From positions 186,001-250,000 of the forward strand of contig NZ_CP151587.1 in NCBI RefSeq assembly GCF_038396845.1: DNA of 64,000 nt. Direction: 5' to 3'. A program made the translations under genes and the position numbers. Origin of the DNA: Gymnodinialimonas sp. 57CJ19 (lineage in GTDB: Bacteria; Pseudomonadota; Alphaproteobacteria; Rhodobacterales; Rhodobacteraceae). Below the pieces are notes generated by a model. The model was not told the origin of the DNA. It did not search any database and saw nothing but the letters and a program-made list of their open reading frames with translations. Below, one piece after another: positions 1 to 8,737 of this stretch; positions within the stretch are counted from its first letter, which is position 1; each line of letters begins with the position of its first letter.

Positions 1-146
1 GCCACCAGCCGTAGACCGGGCTTCAGTCCAGAGCGCTTCGGCTTGGCCCCATGGCGTAATTCGGGCCTCACTTCTGGCCTTGCCTCGGGCATTTCTGGCG
101 CACGTAGCGGCGGCTCGGGACGGATAAAGTCGCCCGGATCGCTCAT
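1..146 (-). CDS. Partial hypothetical protein (N-terminus only)
   Basis: An open frame of 48 codons runs off the left edge without a stop. It begins at an ATG whose last bases overlap the TGA of the upstream dehydrogenase (ATGA), an arrangement typical of translationally coupled genes. The visible N-terminus is rich in Pro, Arg and Glu and has no signal peptide or membrane segment so far. I do not recognise the family from this much sequence. The call rests on the start overlap and the open frame. Confidence 0.5.
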   Translation of the reverse strand, partial: MSDPGDFIRPEPPLRAPEMPEARPEVRPELRHGAKPKRSGLKPGLRLV

Positions 147-1129
147 AGCATGCTCGGGACGACCAAATCAGGTGGGCGGTGCCCGTCGGCGAACGTCTTG
201 ATATTGACAAGGACCTTCTCCCCCATCTCGGCCCGCCCCTCTCGGGTGGCACTGCCCATATGGGGCAGCAGCACCACGTTGGGCAGCTCTCGCAACCTCG
301 GGTTCACCTCTCGGCCCTTTTCAAACACGTCCAAGCCCGCGCCCGAGATCTCGCCCGCGCGCAGCATCCGTGTCAGGGCGTTTTCGTCGATCACCTCCCC
401 GCGAGAGGTATTCACGATCACCGCGTCGGGCTTCATCAGCTTCAACCGTCGCGCGTTCATCAGGTGAAAGGTGCTTGGCGTATGCGGGCAGTTGACGCTG
501 ACCACATCCATGCGTGCAATCATCTGGTCGAGGCTTTCCCAATAGGTGGCCTCCAACGCGGTCTCTACATCTTCATGCAAGCGCCGGCGGTTGTGGTAAT
601 GCACCTGCATCCCGAAAGCCGCCGCGCGTTTGGCGACGGCCTGGCCAATCCGGCCCATGCCCAGAATGCCCAGGCGTTTCCCGCCCACACGTCCGCCCAT
701 GAACGCGGTCGGGGCCCATCCGGCCCAATTGCCTTCCTGCATCACGGCCATGCCTTCAGGCACCCGGCGCAACACGCCAAGGATCAGGGCCATGGCCATA
801 TCGGCGGTGTCATCGGTCATCACGCCCGGCGTGTTGGAAACCAGAATCCCCCTCTGCCGCGCGGTCGACACATCAACATGGTCAATCCCCGCCCCGTAGT
901 TGGCGATCAGCTTCAGCCGATCTCCCGCTTGCCCCAACATGCCCCCCCCAATCCGATCTGAGATGCACGGCACCAGAACATCGGCGCGGCGCATGGCCTC
1001 TACCAGCTCGTCTCGGGTCATGGGGCGGTCGTCTTCGCGCAGTTCTACGTCGAACAATTCGCTCATCCGCGTCTCGACCGCTTCGGGTAACCGTCGCGTA
1101 ACGACAACACTTAGACGCGTAGATGGCAT
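143..1129 (-). CDS. D-2-hydroxyacid dehydrogenase (glyoxylate/hydroxypyruvate reductase type)
   Basis: A 328-residue NAD(P)-dependent D-isomer-specific 2-hydroxyacid dehydrogenase, probably reducing glyoxylate or hydroxypyruvate in the cytoplasm. Visible signatures are the Rossmann dinucleotide loop GILGMGRIGQAVAKR in the middle, the VNTSRGEVIDE segment carrying the substrate/NAD-binding Arg, and the catalytic His in LLPHMGSATREGR near the C-terminus. The start MPSTRLSVVV fits the family length; an upstream in-frame Met would add 64 residues of non-family sequence and is rejected. The next gene starts within its stop codon. The exact substrate (glyoxylate, glycerate or another 2-keto acid) cannot be told from sequence. 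Confidence 0.9.
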   Translation of the reverse strand: MPSTRLSVVVTRRLPEAVETRMSELFDVELREDDRPMTRDELVEAMRRADVLVPCISDRIGGGMLGQAGDRLKLIANYGAGIDHVDVSTARQRGILVSNTPGVMTDDTADMAMALILGVLRRVPEGMAVMQEGNWAGWAPTAFMGGRVGGKRLGILGMGRIGQAVAKRAAAFGMQVHYHNRRRLHEDVETALEATYWESLDQMIARMDVVSVNCPHTPSTFHLMNARRLKLMKPDAVIVNTSRGEVIDENALTRMLRAGEISGAGLDVFEKGREVNPRLRELPNVVLLPHMGSATREGRAEMGEKVLVNIKTFADGHRPPDLVVPSML

Positions 1130-1262
1130 GGGGCGGCTCCGTCTTATGGATTTTGATCTTTCATCGTGACACTCTCTTATCGTTACCCGAGGCGCAAGAT
1201 CGCGGGAACGATTGAGGACAACACCGGGGCCATTTTGCGCCCCTTCGGATCGAGGCAGCCCC

Positions 1263-1796
1263 ATGCGGATCATTCTGATCGGCCTATTTTCTATATTTGC
1301 CGTGTTTATGGCCCCCAGCACGCCCGCGTTGGCGCAATCCGGCGATGATGCAGAAGCGGCCGAGCGTCGCGTGGGCCCCGTGACAGGCTACCCCCTGCCC
1401 CGCTACGTCACCATGCGCGCGACCGAGGGCAATGCCCGGCGCGGCCCTTCGCGCAGTCACCGAATCGATTGGGTGTTCACCCGTCGCCACATGCCGATGA
1501 TGATCGTGGCCGAACATGGCCATTGGCGCCGTGTGGTGGACCGTGACGGCGCGGGCGGCTGGATGCACTACACGCTATTATCCGGCGAACGCGCCGCGAT
1601 TGTGGAAACCGACATGCTGCCGCTTTATGCGCGCCCGGACCCCACCTCGACCATCCGGGCCCATGCCGAAGTGGGCGTGACCGGGCATCTGGACGAATGC
1701 GTCCCCGGTTGGTGCATGATGGAGGTCGGCGGCTACCAGGGTTGGGTCGATGCCAATGCCATTTGGGGCGTTGAGCCCGGCGAGGTTTTCGACTGA
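1263..1796 (+). CDS. Secreted SH3-like domain protein
   Basis: A 177-residue exported protein. It opens with a cleavable signal peptide (hydrophobic core about residues 4-18, likely cleavage after ALA near residue 24). Two bacterial SH3-like units follow, recognisable from the repeated pattern of a 'YVTMRATEGNARRGPS' type start and a later 'LPLYARPDPTSTIRA' unit with conserved Trp/Gly. Such domains are usually found in periplasmic cell-wall-associated proteins. The start MRIILIGL gives a normal signal peptide. It is divergent from the dehydrogenase gene, with 133 bp between the starts. The specific role is unknown. Confidence 0.75.
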   Translation: MRIILIGLFSIFAVFMAPSTPALAQSGDDAEAAERRVGPVTGYPLPRYVTMRATEGNARRGPSRSHRIDWVFTRRHMPMMIVAEHGHWRRVVDRDGAGGWMHYTLLSGERAAIVETDMLPLYARPDPTSTIRAHAEVGVTGHLDECVPGWCMMEVGGYQGWVDANAIWGVEPGEVFD

Positions 1797-1802
1797 TCGC
1801 CC

Positions 1803-2038
1803 CTAGGGCTTCAAACCATGTTCCTCGGCCCGCTCCAGACAATGCCGCATCAAGGCGATCCTCTCTGCGTCCGAGGCCGCTTGCACGCCATTTGGCACGA
1901 TATGGGTCAGGGTCGGATCATTCACTTGGGAACAGCCCAGGAAAACATCCCGAAACGCGCGGTTGCTCCCGAGCATGGCGAATTCGGGGCCGCAAGCAGT
2001 GCCGCGCTGAACAGGCTCAGGGCAAATTGATATACCAT
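1803..2038 (-). pseudogene. Possible small lipoprotein gene with an apparent frameshift
   Basis: Two overlapping minus-strand frames look coding. A start at 2038 gives a short signal-peptide-like stretch (MVYQFALSLFSAALLA) that then stops. A second frame, offset by one base, reads through ACGPEFA and on from an internal ATG at 1976 for 57 residues to a TAG at 1803, with protein-like composition (SDAERIALMRHCLERAEEHG). Joining them near position 1990 would make a lipoprotein-like protein of about 77 residues with a Cys just after the hydrophobic core. It could instead simply be a 57-residue small protein starting at 1976, or noise. The gene lies between convergent neighbours. Confidence 0.3.
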
Positions 2039-2087
2039 TGATCTACCCTAAAGCCGTCGGGCGGAGCTTGCCCCTACCGTCTTCCGC

Positions 2088-4106
2088 TTAGCCCACCTTG
2101 TCCAATCCGCGCCCTTTCAGCAGCGCCTCCACCCCCGGCATCCGGCCCCGGAAAGCGGTGTAGAGCGTATCGGCCTCTTGGCTGCCGCCAGCAGAAAGAA
2201 TGTTCTTTTCCAACGACTTGGCCAAAACAGGGTCAAACGGCCCGCCCGCTTCCTCAAAGGCCGCGAAGGCATCTGCGTCCATCACCTCGGACCACATGTA
2301 GCTGTAATAGCCGCTGGAATAGCCATCGCCCGCAAAAACATGGGCAAATTGCGGCGTGCGGTGGCGCATCTCGATCGCGTGGGGCATGCCGAGGTTCTTA
2401 AGGGTTTTTTCCTGCGATTCCATTGGGTTGGCAGGAGCATCGCCATCGTGGAAATCCAGATCCACAAGGGCAGAGGCGACATATTCCACGGTTGAGAAAC
2501 CCATGTCATAGGTCTGCGCCGACAAGAGCCGCTCCAACAGCGCCTTGGGCATCGGCTTCCCCGTGTCCACGTGAACAGCAAATTTCTCAAGTACTTCAGG
2601 CACTTCCAGCCAATGCTCATACAGCTGGCTTGGCAATTCCACGAAGTCCCGGGCGACAGAGGTGCCGCTGATCGAGCCATAAGTGACATCACTCAGCATC
2701 TGATGCAGCGCATGGCCGAATTCGTGAAACAACGTCCGCGCATCGTCATAAGACAGCAAGCTCGGGTCACCCTTGGCGAAGTTGCACACGTTCACAACGA
2801 TGGGCCGCGTGTCCCCGCCAAGCTTCTTCTGGCTGCGCATGGCCGAGCACCACGCGCCGGAACGCTTGGACCCTCGGGCGAAGTAATCTCCAATGAAAAC
2901 AGCGACATGCCTGCCATCTCGCGTCACTTCCCACGCCCGCGCGTCGGGGTGGTAGAGGGGAATATCCAACGGCGCGAAGGACAGGCCGAACAGGCGATTG
3001 GCACAATCAAACGCCGCCGTGATCATCGCATCAAGCGAGAGGTAGGGCTTCAACTCCGCCTCATCCAAATCATGCTCGGCCTTGCGACGTTTCTCGGAGT
3101 AGTAGCGCCAATCCCACGGCTCTAACGGGCCGTTCACGCCGTCATCGGCCATCATCGCGGCCAGTTTTTCCGCGTCTGCCTCGGCCTGCGCCTTGGCGGG
3201 TTGCCACACGGCCATCAGCAGATCACGCACGTTGTCGGCAGTCCCGGCCATCTCGGTTTCCAGCTTGAAGGCCGCAAAATCCTTGTAACCCAACAGCTTG
3301 GCGCGTTCTTCGCGCAAGGCCAATGTCTCGGCCGCGATGCCAAGGTTGTCGGTGTCCCCCCCATTCGCGCCCCGGGCACCCCACGCGCGGTAGGCCTTTT
3401 CGCGCAGATCACGGCGCGGCGAAAACTGGAGGAAGGGCACGATCAACGAGCGCGAGAGCGTCACAACGGGGCCACCTGCGCCTTTCTCCTCGCCCGCCGC
3501 ACGGGCCGCGTCGATGACGAAATCGGGCAATCCTTCAAGGTCAGCCTCTTGCAGTTCCATGAACCAGGACCGTTCGTCGGCCAGAAGGTTCTGCATGAAC
3601 TCGGTGCCCAACACCGCGAGGCGGGATTTTACCTCGGTCAACCGGTCGCCTTCGGCCCCTTTCAACGCTGCACCTGCGCGCACAAAGGATCGATGCGTCA
3701 GCATCAAAACGCGCGACTGCTCCTCGCTTAAAGAAAGCTCCTCGCGGCGCGACCACAGGGCGTCGATCCGGGCAAACAGTTGTTCGTTATTGGTAATTTC
3801 CGATGAGTAGGCGGCAAACTTGGGTGCGTATTCGCGCTGCAACGCCTCTCGTGCCGGGGTCGCATCGGCGCCTGCGAGGTTGAAAAAGACGCCCGCCACG
3901 CGGTCCAGCAAAGCATCCGCCAATTCCAGCGCGTCGATCGTATTGGCGAAAGTCGGCGCCTCAACCTGCTCGGCGATCGCCTGCACCCTTGCGCGGCCCT
4001 CATCCAAGGCTGCCTCCAACGCCGGGCCAAAATCGTCGTCCGTAATCCGCGCGAACGGCGGCAGTTCAAACGGTGTGTCCCAAGTTTCCAGCAGCGCATT
4101 ACTCAT
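2088..4106 (-). CDS. M3 family oligopeptidase / peptidyl-dipeptidase
   Basis: A 672-residue zinc metallopeptidase of family M3 (oligopeptidase A / Dcp group), which degrades short peptides in the cytoplasm. The zinc motif HEFGH is at residues 461-465, with the third ligand Glu490 in FVELPSQ; both fit the HExxH...E arrangement of M3. The C-terminal substrate region (AGDGYSSGYYSYMWSEV) is also conserved. There is no signal peptide. The start is supported by a strong AAAGGAGA Shine-Dalgarno at about 4111-4118. It lies 50 bp after the amino-acid ABC permease on the same strand, so peptide breakdown and amino-acid uptake may be co-transcribed. Whether it is Dcp-like or PrlC-like is not settled. 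Confidence 0.92.
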   Translation of the reverse strand: MSNALLETWDTPFELPPFARITDDDFGPALEAALDEGRARVQAIAEQVEAPTFANTIDALELADALLDRVAGVFFNLAGADATPAREALQREYAPKFAAYSSEITNNEQLFARIDALWSRREELSLSEEQSRVLMLTHRSFVRAGAALKGAEGDRLTEVKSRLAVLGTEFMQNLLADERSWFMELQEADLEGLPDFVIDAARAAGEEKGAGGPVVTLSRSLIVPFLQFSPRRDLREKAYRAWGARGANGGDTDNLGIAAETLALREERAKLLGYKDFAAFKLETEMAGTADNVRDLLMAVWQPAKAQAEADAEKLAAMMADDGVNGPLEPWDWRYYSEKRRKAEHDLDEAELKPYLSLDAMITAAFDCANRLFGLSFAPLDIPLYHPDARAWEVTRDGRHVAVFIGDYFARGSKRSGAWCSAMRSQKKLGGDTRPIVVNVCNFAKGDPSLLSYDDARTLFHEFGHALHQMLSDVTYGSISGTSVARDFVELPSQLYEHWLEVPEVLEKFAVHVDTGKPMPKALLERLLSAQTYDMGFSTVEYVASALVDLDFHDGDAPANPMESQEKTLKNLGMPHAIEMRHRTPQFAHVFAGDGYSSGYYSYMWSEVMDADAFAAFEEAGGPFDPVLAKSLEKNILSAGGSQEADTLYTAFRGRMPGVEALLKGRGLDKVG

Positions 4107-4156
4107 CGAATTCTCCTTTCCCTACACATAGGCGAGATATCGACGGGCAACACCCC

Positions 4157-4957
4157 CTAGCGGCGATGTCCTCGCCGCATCCGCTTTTCCAAACGTCGCA
4201 GTAAAAGCGATAGGGTCACGGTGATTGTCAGATAGATCAGCGCGACCACGTTGTAGGTCTCGAAATAGCGGAAGTTCGACGCGGCAATGACCTTGCCCAA
4301 TTGCGTCACGTCCAACACCCCAAGCACCGACACAAGCGAGCTATCCTTCACCATCGCCACGAAATCATTACCCAAAGGCGGCAAGATCGTGCGGATCGCC
4401 TGCGGAAAAATGATATGGCGAAAGCGGTTCCAACGGCTCAGGCCCAAGGCATTCGCAGCCTCGATCTGACCGGGGTCGACCGATTGCAGTCCGGCACGAA
4501 ACACCTCGGCGATGAAGGCAGAATAGCCGATGGCCAACGCGATAACGGCCCGCCACAGCAGCGGAAAATCCCGTGTGCGGATCGTGTCCATGCCGGTGTT
4601 TTCCGCCAGCCAATTATAGCCCGCCACGATCCCCGGCGCGAAAACGAAAGCCACGTAAAGCAACAGCACGATGATCGGCACGCCGCGCACGATTTCGATA
4701 TACAGCCGCGCGATCTGGCGCAGGATCAGGTGGCGCGACAAGCTCATCAACGCCAGCCCCAAGCCCGCAGCGCTTGCCATGGCAAAGCCCACAAGCGTCA
4801 CGATCACCGTGATCAGGATGCCCCGTTGCAAGGTGCTGAACACCTGCCAATAGATATCACTGCTTAGGAGCTGCCACAGCGCATAGAGGCCAAAGGCCGC
4901 CAGCGCGACCAGCCACCACGGGAAGTCATCATCTTGGGGGGAGGGGGACATCATCAT
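4157..4957 (-). CDS. Polar amino-acid ABC transporter permease
   Basis: A 266-residue inner-membrane permease of the His/Glu/Gln/Arg/opine family. It has about five membrane segments and the typical EAA loop (IEAANALGLSRWNRFRHIIFP) that contacts the ATPase. The N-terminus starts with three consecutive ATG codons (4957, 4954, 4951), so the exact start is ambiguous by up to two residues. The binding-protein gene lies 39 bp upstream on the same strand. No ATP-binding subunit gene is nearby, so the ATPase must be encoded elsewhere or shared. Confidence 0.9.
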   Translation of the reverse strand: MMMSPSPQDDDFPWWLVALAAFGLYALWQLLSSDIYWQVFSTLQRGILITVIVTLVGFAMASAAGLGLALMSLSRHLILRQIARLYIEIVRGVPIIVLLLYVAFVFAPGIVAGYNWLAENTGMDTIRTRDFPLLWRAVIALAIGYSAFIAEVFRAGLQSVDPGQIEAANALGLSRWNRFRHIIFPQAIRTILPPLGNDFVAMVKDSSLVSVLGVLDVTQLGKVIAASNFRYFETYNVVALIYLTITVTLSLLLRRLEKRMRRGHRR

Positions 4958-4996
4958 ATGCGGCGCGCCAGTGGGTCCCGGCGCGCCAAAAAGGTG

Positions 4997-5785
4997 TTAT
5001 TGGCCAAGGGCGTAGTCAACGAACCAGCGGTGGTCCAACTCGGCCAGGGTGCCGTCCTCTCGCATGCTGGCGATGCCCGCGTCGATGGCGGCGGTCAGCT
5101 CACTATCGTTGGGGAAGATGAAGCCGAACTCCTCGGTGCCCAGGGGCTCTCCGATCATTTGAAGTTGGTCGGGGTTGGCACTGACGTACCCCTGCCCGCC
5201 CGCGCTATCGGCCAGCACCATATCCACGTCGCCCGTCAGCAACGCCTGAATCGCGCCCGGAATGGTTTCCAGCAGCACAAGGCGGGGGTTCGCCTCGTCG
5301 CCGTCCAGCACGTCATAGACACCCACATAGAACGGCGTCGTGCCCGCCTGTGTGCCGATCAACAGCTCTTCATTGGCAGCAAAGCTTTCCGCGTCAGTGA
5401 AGCGCGTTTCATCGGCAGCCACCAGCATACGCATCTGGCTAACCATGTAAGGCACTGAGAAATCAACGAGTTCGTCACGATCTTCGCGGATCGTGATGCC
5501 CGTCATCCCCATGTCGTACTGCCCGCCGGACACCGCTGGGATCATCGCGTCCCAGCTGATGTTCTCGATCACCGGGGTGAAGTTCAGACGCTCTGCCAAG
5601 ATTTCCAGCGCATCATATTCCCAGCCGATCGCAAGACCCGAGACCGGATCGACAAACTGCAACGGCGGGTAGGCGTTCTCTGTGACCACAACGACCTCTT
5701 GGCCGCCAAGATCGGGCAAATGCCCATCGGCGGCGGCGGTCAGTGGCATCATTGCGGCCAAAGCGGCGGCGATAAAACGAGTCAT
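4997..5785 (-). CDS. Periplasmic amino-acid-binding protein of ABC transporter
   Basis: A 262-residue solute-binding protein of the family 3 (bacterial extracellular) type. It starts with a signal peptide (MTRFIAAALAAMMPLTAAADG) cleaved near residue 19. The mature part shows the family pattern of a ligand-binding segment (ENAYPPLQFVDP), the YDMGMTGITIREDR stretch that binds the amino-acid carboxylate, and a C-terminal GTLAELDHRWF. A GGGAGC Shine-Dalgarno precedes the ATG. It is the first gene of a unit with the permease and probably the M3 peptidase. The ligand (polar, acidic or basic amino acid) cannot be assigned. Confidence 0.9.
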   Translation of the reverse strand: MTRFIAAALAAMMPLTAAADGHLPDLGGQEVVVVTENAYPPLQFVDPVSGLAIGWEYDALEILAERLNFTPVIENISWDAMIPAVSGGQYDMGMTGITIREDRDELVDFSVPYMVSQMRMLVAADETRFTDAESFAANEELLIGTQAGTTPFYVGVYDVLDGDEANPRLVLLETIPGAIQALLTGDVDMVLADSAGGQGYVSANPDQLQMIGEPLGTEEFGFIFPNDSELTAAIDAGIASMREDGTLAELDHRWFVDYALGQ

Positions 5786-5850
5786 AGCAAGCTCCCTGAT
5801 GTTTGAAGGTAAGTATGGCGTCCTTGTGGCTGTCGTCCAGCCCCGCCGCG

Positions 5851-6903
5851 CTAAACGGCGCCGCAGACCGCGCAATCGGGGCGGCGTTTCACGGCAATCA
5901 CCCGTGCTTCCGCGTACAGCGCATCGTAGATCAGCATCCGCCCGCGCAGGCCCTCGCCCGCGCCGGTAATCTCTTTCACGACCTCCAGCGCCATCATCGA
6001 CCCGATAATTCCCGGCAGCGCCCCCACGACGCCCGCCTCGGCGCAGGTGGCGCTGAGGCCCGGCGCAGGGGCATTGGGGAAAATACAAGCCATGCAAGGC
6101 GCGTCGTTCTTGGGGTCGTATAACGTCACCTGCCCCTCCCAAGCCGAGATCGCGCCCGCGATCAACGGCTTACCCGCCGCAACGGCGGCCCGGTTGATCA
6201 TATCGCGCACCGCGAAACTATCGGTGCCATCGACGATCAGATCGTACTCAGCAAACAGCTCAGTCGCGATGTCGTCGGTCAGGACGCGCTTGTAAGGACG
6301 CACATCCACATGGGGGTTCAGCGCCTTCATGGCGATCTCGGCAGAGAACACCTTCGCCATGTCGCTGCGGGCATCGGTGTGGATCACCTGCCGTTGCAGG
6401 TTCGACAGGCCAACCACATCATCGTCAATCACCCCGATCCGCCCCACGCCTGCCGCCGCCAAGTACAACAACACCGGAGAGCCCAAGCCCCCGGCCCCCA
6501 CCACCAACACGCGCGCCCGTTTCAGAGCCAGCTGACCGCCGCCTCCAATGTCCGGCAAGGTGATGTGGCGGGCATAACGCTCTAACTCGACGCCCAGAAA
6601 CGGCCCCTCCGGCATGGCCTCCGCATCGCCCCTTGCGATATCCGCCTGTGCCGCTCGGTCGCGTATCTTACGCAATAGTGCCCGATAGCCGAGCACCAGC
6701 GCCAATCCTGCCCCCAACAGCAACCACAGCGCCGCCGATCCCCCCGTCACCTCCCGCAACGGATGCCCGTCCGGAAACATGACCTGCACCGCAATCACCG
6801 CCAGATACAAAACGCCCAACAGGCGCAAACGCACCGCAACCGGCACCTTCATCACATAGCCGATGCCCCACAGGACACCGGCAAGCAGCAAGACAAATCC
6901 CAT
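5851..6903 (-). CDS. moeB: MoeB/ThiF/HesA-family E1-like adenylyltransferase with membrane N-terminus
   Basis: A 350-residue E1-like enzyme that adenylates the C-terminal Gly-Gly of a small sulfur carrier such as MoaD or ThiS. Visible features are the ATP loop GAGGLGSP (136-143), a DGTDSF motif, the catalytic Cys287 in ATCAEAGVVG, and two CxxC zinc pairs (Cys270/273 and Cys344/347). Unusually, residues 1-78 hold about three hydrophobic segments, so the protein is probably membrane anchored. The start overlaps the stop of dut (ATGA), so the two are translationally coupled. Whether it serves molybdopterin, thiamine or another carrier is not determined. Confidence 0.85.
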   Translation of the reverse strand: MGFVLLLAGVLWGIGYVMKVPVAVRLRLLGVLYLAVIAVQVMFPDGHPLREVTGGSAALWLLLGAGLALVLGYRALLRKIRDRAAQADIARGDAEAMPEGPFLGVELERYARHITLPDIGGGGQLALKRARVLVVGAGGLGSPVLLYLAAAGVGRIGVIDDDVVGLSNLQRQVIHTDARSDMAKVFSAEIAMKALNPHVDVRPYKRVLTDDIATELFAEYDLIVDGTDSFAVRDMINRAAVAAGKPLIAGAISAWEGQVTLYDPKNDAPCMACIFPNAPAPGLSATCAEAGVVGALPGIIGSMMALEVVKEITGAGEGLRGRMLIYDALYAEARVIAVKRRPDCAVCGAV

Positions 6904-7385
6904 CAGCCCGTCCCGGTGGAGCCGAACCCGCCGCCCCCGCGCGGCGTATCATCCAACACATCCACCGCCTCGAACGCGGCCTGCACCACCGGCGCCACTA
7001 CCGCCTGAGCAATCCGTGCGCCGTGCTCAACCACAAAAGGCTCCGTGCCGAGGTTCACCAAGATCACCCCCAAAGGCCCGCGATAATCAGCATCAATCGT
7101 GCCGGGCGCATTGGCCAAAGTTATTCCATGCTTCAAGGCCAGGCCCGATCTGGGGCGGATCTGCATCTCAAACCCCTCCGCAATCGCCACTCTCAACCCC
7201 GTCGGCACCAAGGCTCTCTCGCCCGGGCCCAATACCAACGCCCCTCGATCCTCAAAACTCGCCGGCAAGTCCGCGCCTGCAGCCCCCGCCGTCGCATATT
7301 CCGGCAAGGCCACACTCGGGTCCGCCCAAGCCTCTCGCACCACCCGCACGATCACGCGCGTGCCTTCCCCTTCACCTTGGCCCAT
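6903..7385 (-). CDS. dut: Deoxyuridine 5'-triphosphate nucleotidohydrolase
   Basis: A 160-residue trimeric dUTPase that hydrolyses dUTP to dUMP and pyrophosphate, keeping uracil out of DNA and supplying dTMP synthesis. All five motifs are present: AGADL (36-40), RPRSGLALK (77-85), [11 protein letters not shown] with catalytic Asp98, GARIAQ (122-127) and the C-terminal [10 protein letters not shown]. The start MGQGEGEG at 7385 gives normal family length; upstream in-frame Met codons lie in coaBC coding sequence and are rejected. It sits 19 bp after coaBC and overlaps the moeB-like gene, an order common in Rhodobacterales. Confidence 0.96.
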   Translation of the reverse strand: MGQGEGEGTRVIVRVVREAWADPSVALPEYATAGAAGADLPASFEDRGALVLGPGERALVPTGLRVAIAEGFEMQIRPRSGLALKHGITLANAPGTIDADYRGPLGVILVNLGTEPFVVEHGARIAQAVVAPVVQAAFEAVDVLDDTPRGGGGFGSTGTG

Positions 7386-7404
7386 ACAACTCAATCCCCA
7401 CCCC

Positions 7405-8607
7405 TCAACGGGCGCCAACAGCATCGGCAATGCGCTGCGCCAGCAACCGCGCCACATCCCGCTTCGCCATCCGAGGCCACACGTCTGCCCCCTCCGCATC
7501 AATCAGCACGATCGCATTCTCGTCGCCGCCCATGATCCCCGTCTCAACCGAGACGTCATTGGCCACAATCCAATCACATTGCTTTCTCAACCGCTTTGCC
7601 GTGGCATTCTCCACCACATCATCGGTCTCCGCCGCAAAGCCAACGACCAATCCGGGGCGGCCCTCATCCATCTGTGACACGGTCGCCAGAATGTCCGGGT
7701 TCTCCGCAAACTCCAACGCCGGAGCCTTCCCCGACCCATCCTTCTTCATCTTGGAACCACTGGCATTCTCCACCCGCCAATCCGCCACAGCAGCGGCGAA
7801 GACGGCCGCGTCGGCCGGATGAGCCGCCTGCACCGCTGCCAACATCTCTCGTGCCGTCTCGATCCTTACCACGTCCACACCGGGCGGCGGCGCGACGTCG
7901 GCAGGCCCGGTCACAAACGTCACCGTCGCCCCCAAGTCCCTCAGCGCCTCCGCCATCGCCGTACCCTGCGCGCCCGAGGATCGGTTGGCGATATAGCGCA
8001 CCGGGTCAATCGGCTCGTGGGTCGGCCCCGAGGTCACAATCACATGGCGGCCCTTCAACGGCCCGTCCCTCAGGGCAGCGTCAATCGCGTCGATGATCTC
8101 AGGCACTTCGGCCATGCGACCCGGTCCGAATTCGCCGCAGGCCATTGCGCCCTTGTCGGGCCCCGCCACCAAGATGCCGTCGCCGTGCAACACCGTCAGA
8201 TTTCGCTGCGTCGCCGGGTGTTCCCACATGCGCACATTCATCGACGGGGCGATCAGAACGCGCTTGTCGGTGGCCATCAACAGGGTCGAAGCCAAATCAT
8301 TGGCCAACCCCGAAGCCATCTTCGCCATCAAATCCGCTGTCGCCGGTGCAACCACCACGAGATCAGCCGCACGGGACAACTCAATGTGCCCCATCTCGGC
8401 CTCGTCGGTCAGATCAAACAGATCCCGGTAAACTTTCTGAGCGGCCAGGGCCGACACCGACAAGGGCGTCACAAATTCCTCTGCAGCACGGGTCAGAACC
8501 GGCACGACCTCTGCCCCTTGGTCACGCAACCGCCGGATCAGATCCAAGGACTTGAACGCCGCGATCCCGCCGCCGATGATCAATAAAACACGCTTGCCTG
8601 TCAGCAT
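7405..8607 (-). CDS. coaBC: Bifunctional phosphopantothenoylcysteine decarboxylase / phosphopantothenate-cysteine ligase
   Basis: A 400-residue bifunctional coenzyme A biosynthesis enzyme. The N-terminal flavoprotein CoaC half shows [18 protein letters not shown], the active-site His region [28 protein letters not shown] and the Cys in [13 protein letters not shown]. The C-terminal CoaB half begins near residue 180 with [18 protein letters not shown] and contains NRSSGAQG and the lysine-rich KMKKDG loop. Translation probably starts at MLTGKRV (8607), 10 residues inside the longest frame, with a GGGGAG element upstream. dut follows closely. Confidence 0.95.
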   Translation of the reverse strand: MLTGKRVLLIIGGGIAAFKSLDLIRRLRDQGAEVVPVLTRAAEEFVTPLSVSALAAQKVYRDLFDLTDEAEMGHIELSRAADLVVVAPATADLMAKMASGLANDLASTLLMATDKRVLIAPSMNVRMWEHPATQRNLTVLHGDGILVAGPDKGAMACGEFGPGRMAEVPEIIDAIDAALRDGPLKGRHVIVTSGPTHEPIDPVRYIANRSSGAQGTAMAEALRDLGATVTFVTGPADVAPPPGVDVVRIETAREMLAAVQAAHPADAAVFAAAVADWRVENASGSKMKKDGSGKAPALEFAENPDILATVSQMDEGRPGLVVGFAAETDDVVENATAKRLRKQCDWIVANDVSVETGIMGGDENAIVLIDAEGADVWPRMAKRDVARLLAQRIADAVGAR

Positions 8608-8737
8608 TTCAGACCGCTCCCCAATTACTGCGGGCAACGGTAGGCGCGTCGCGCCTTCCCTTCAATGCGAAACGCGGTTTCTCGGCAGTCGGACGCGGCA
8701 CCAAGTTGATTTCCCAAGGGCTATCACGCCCAGTGAC

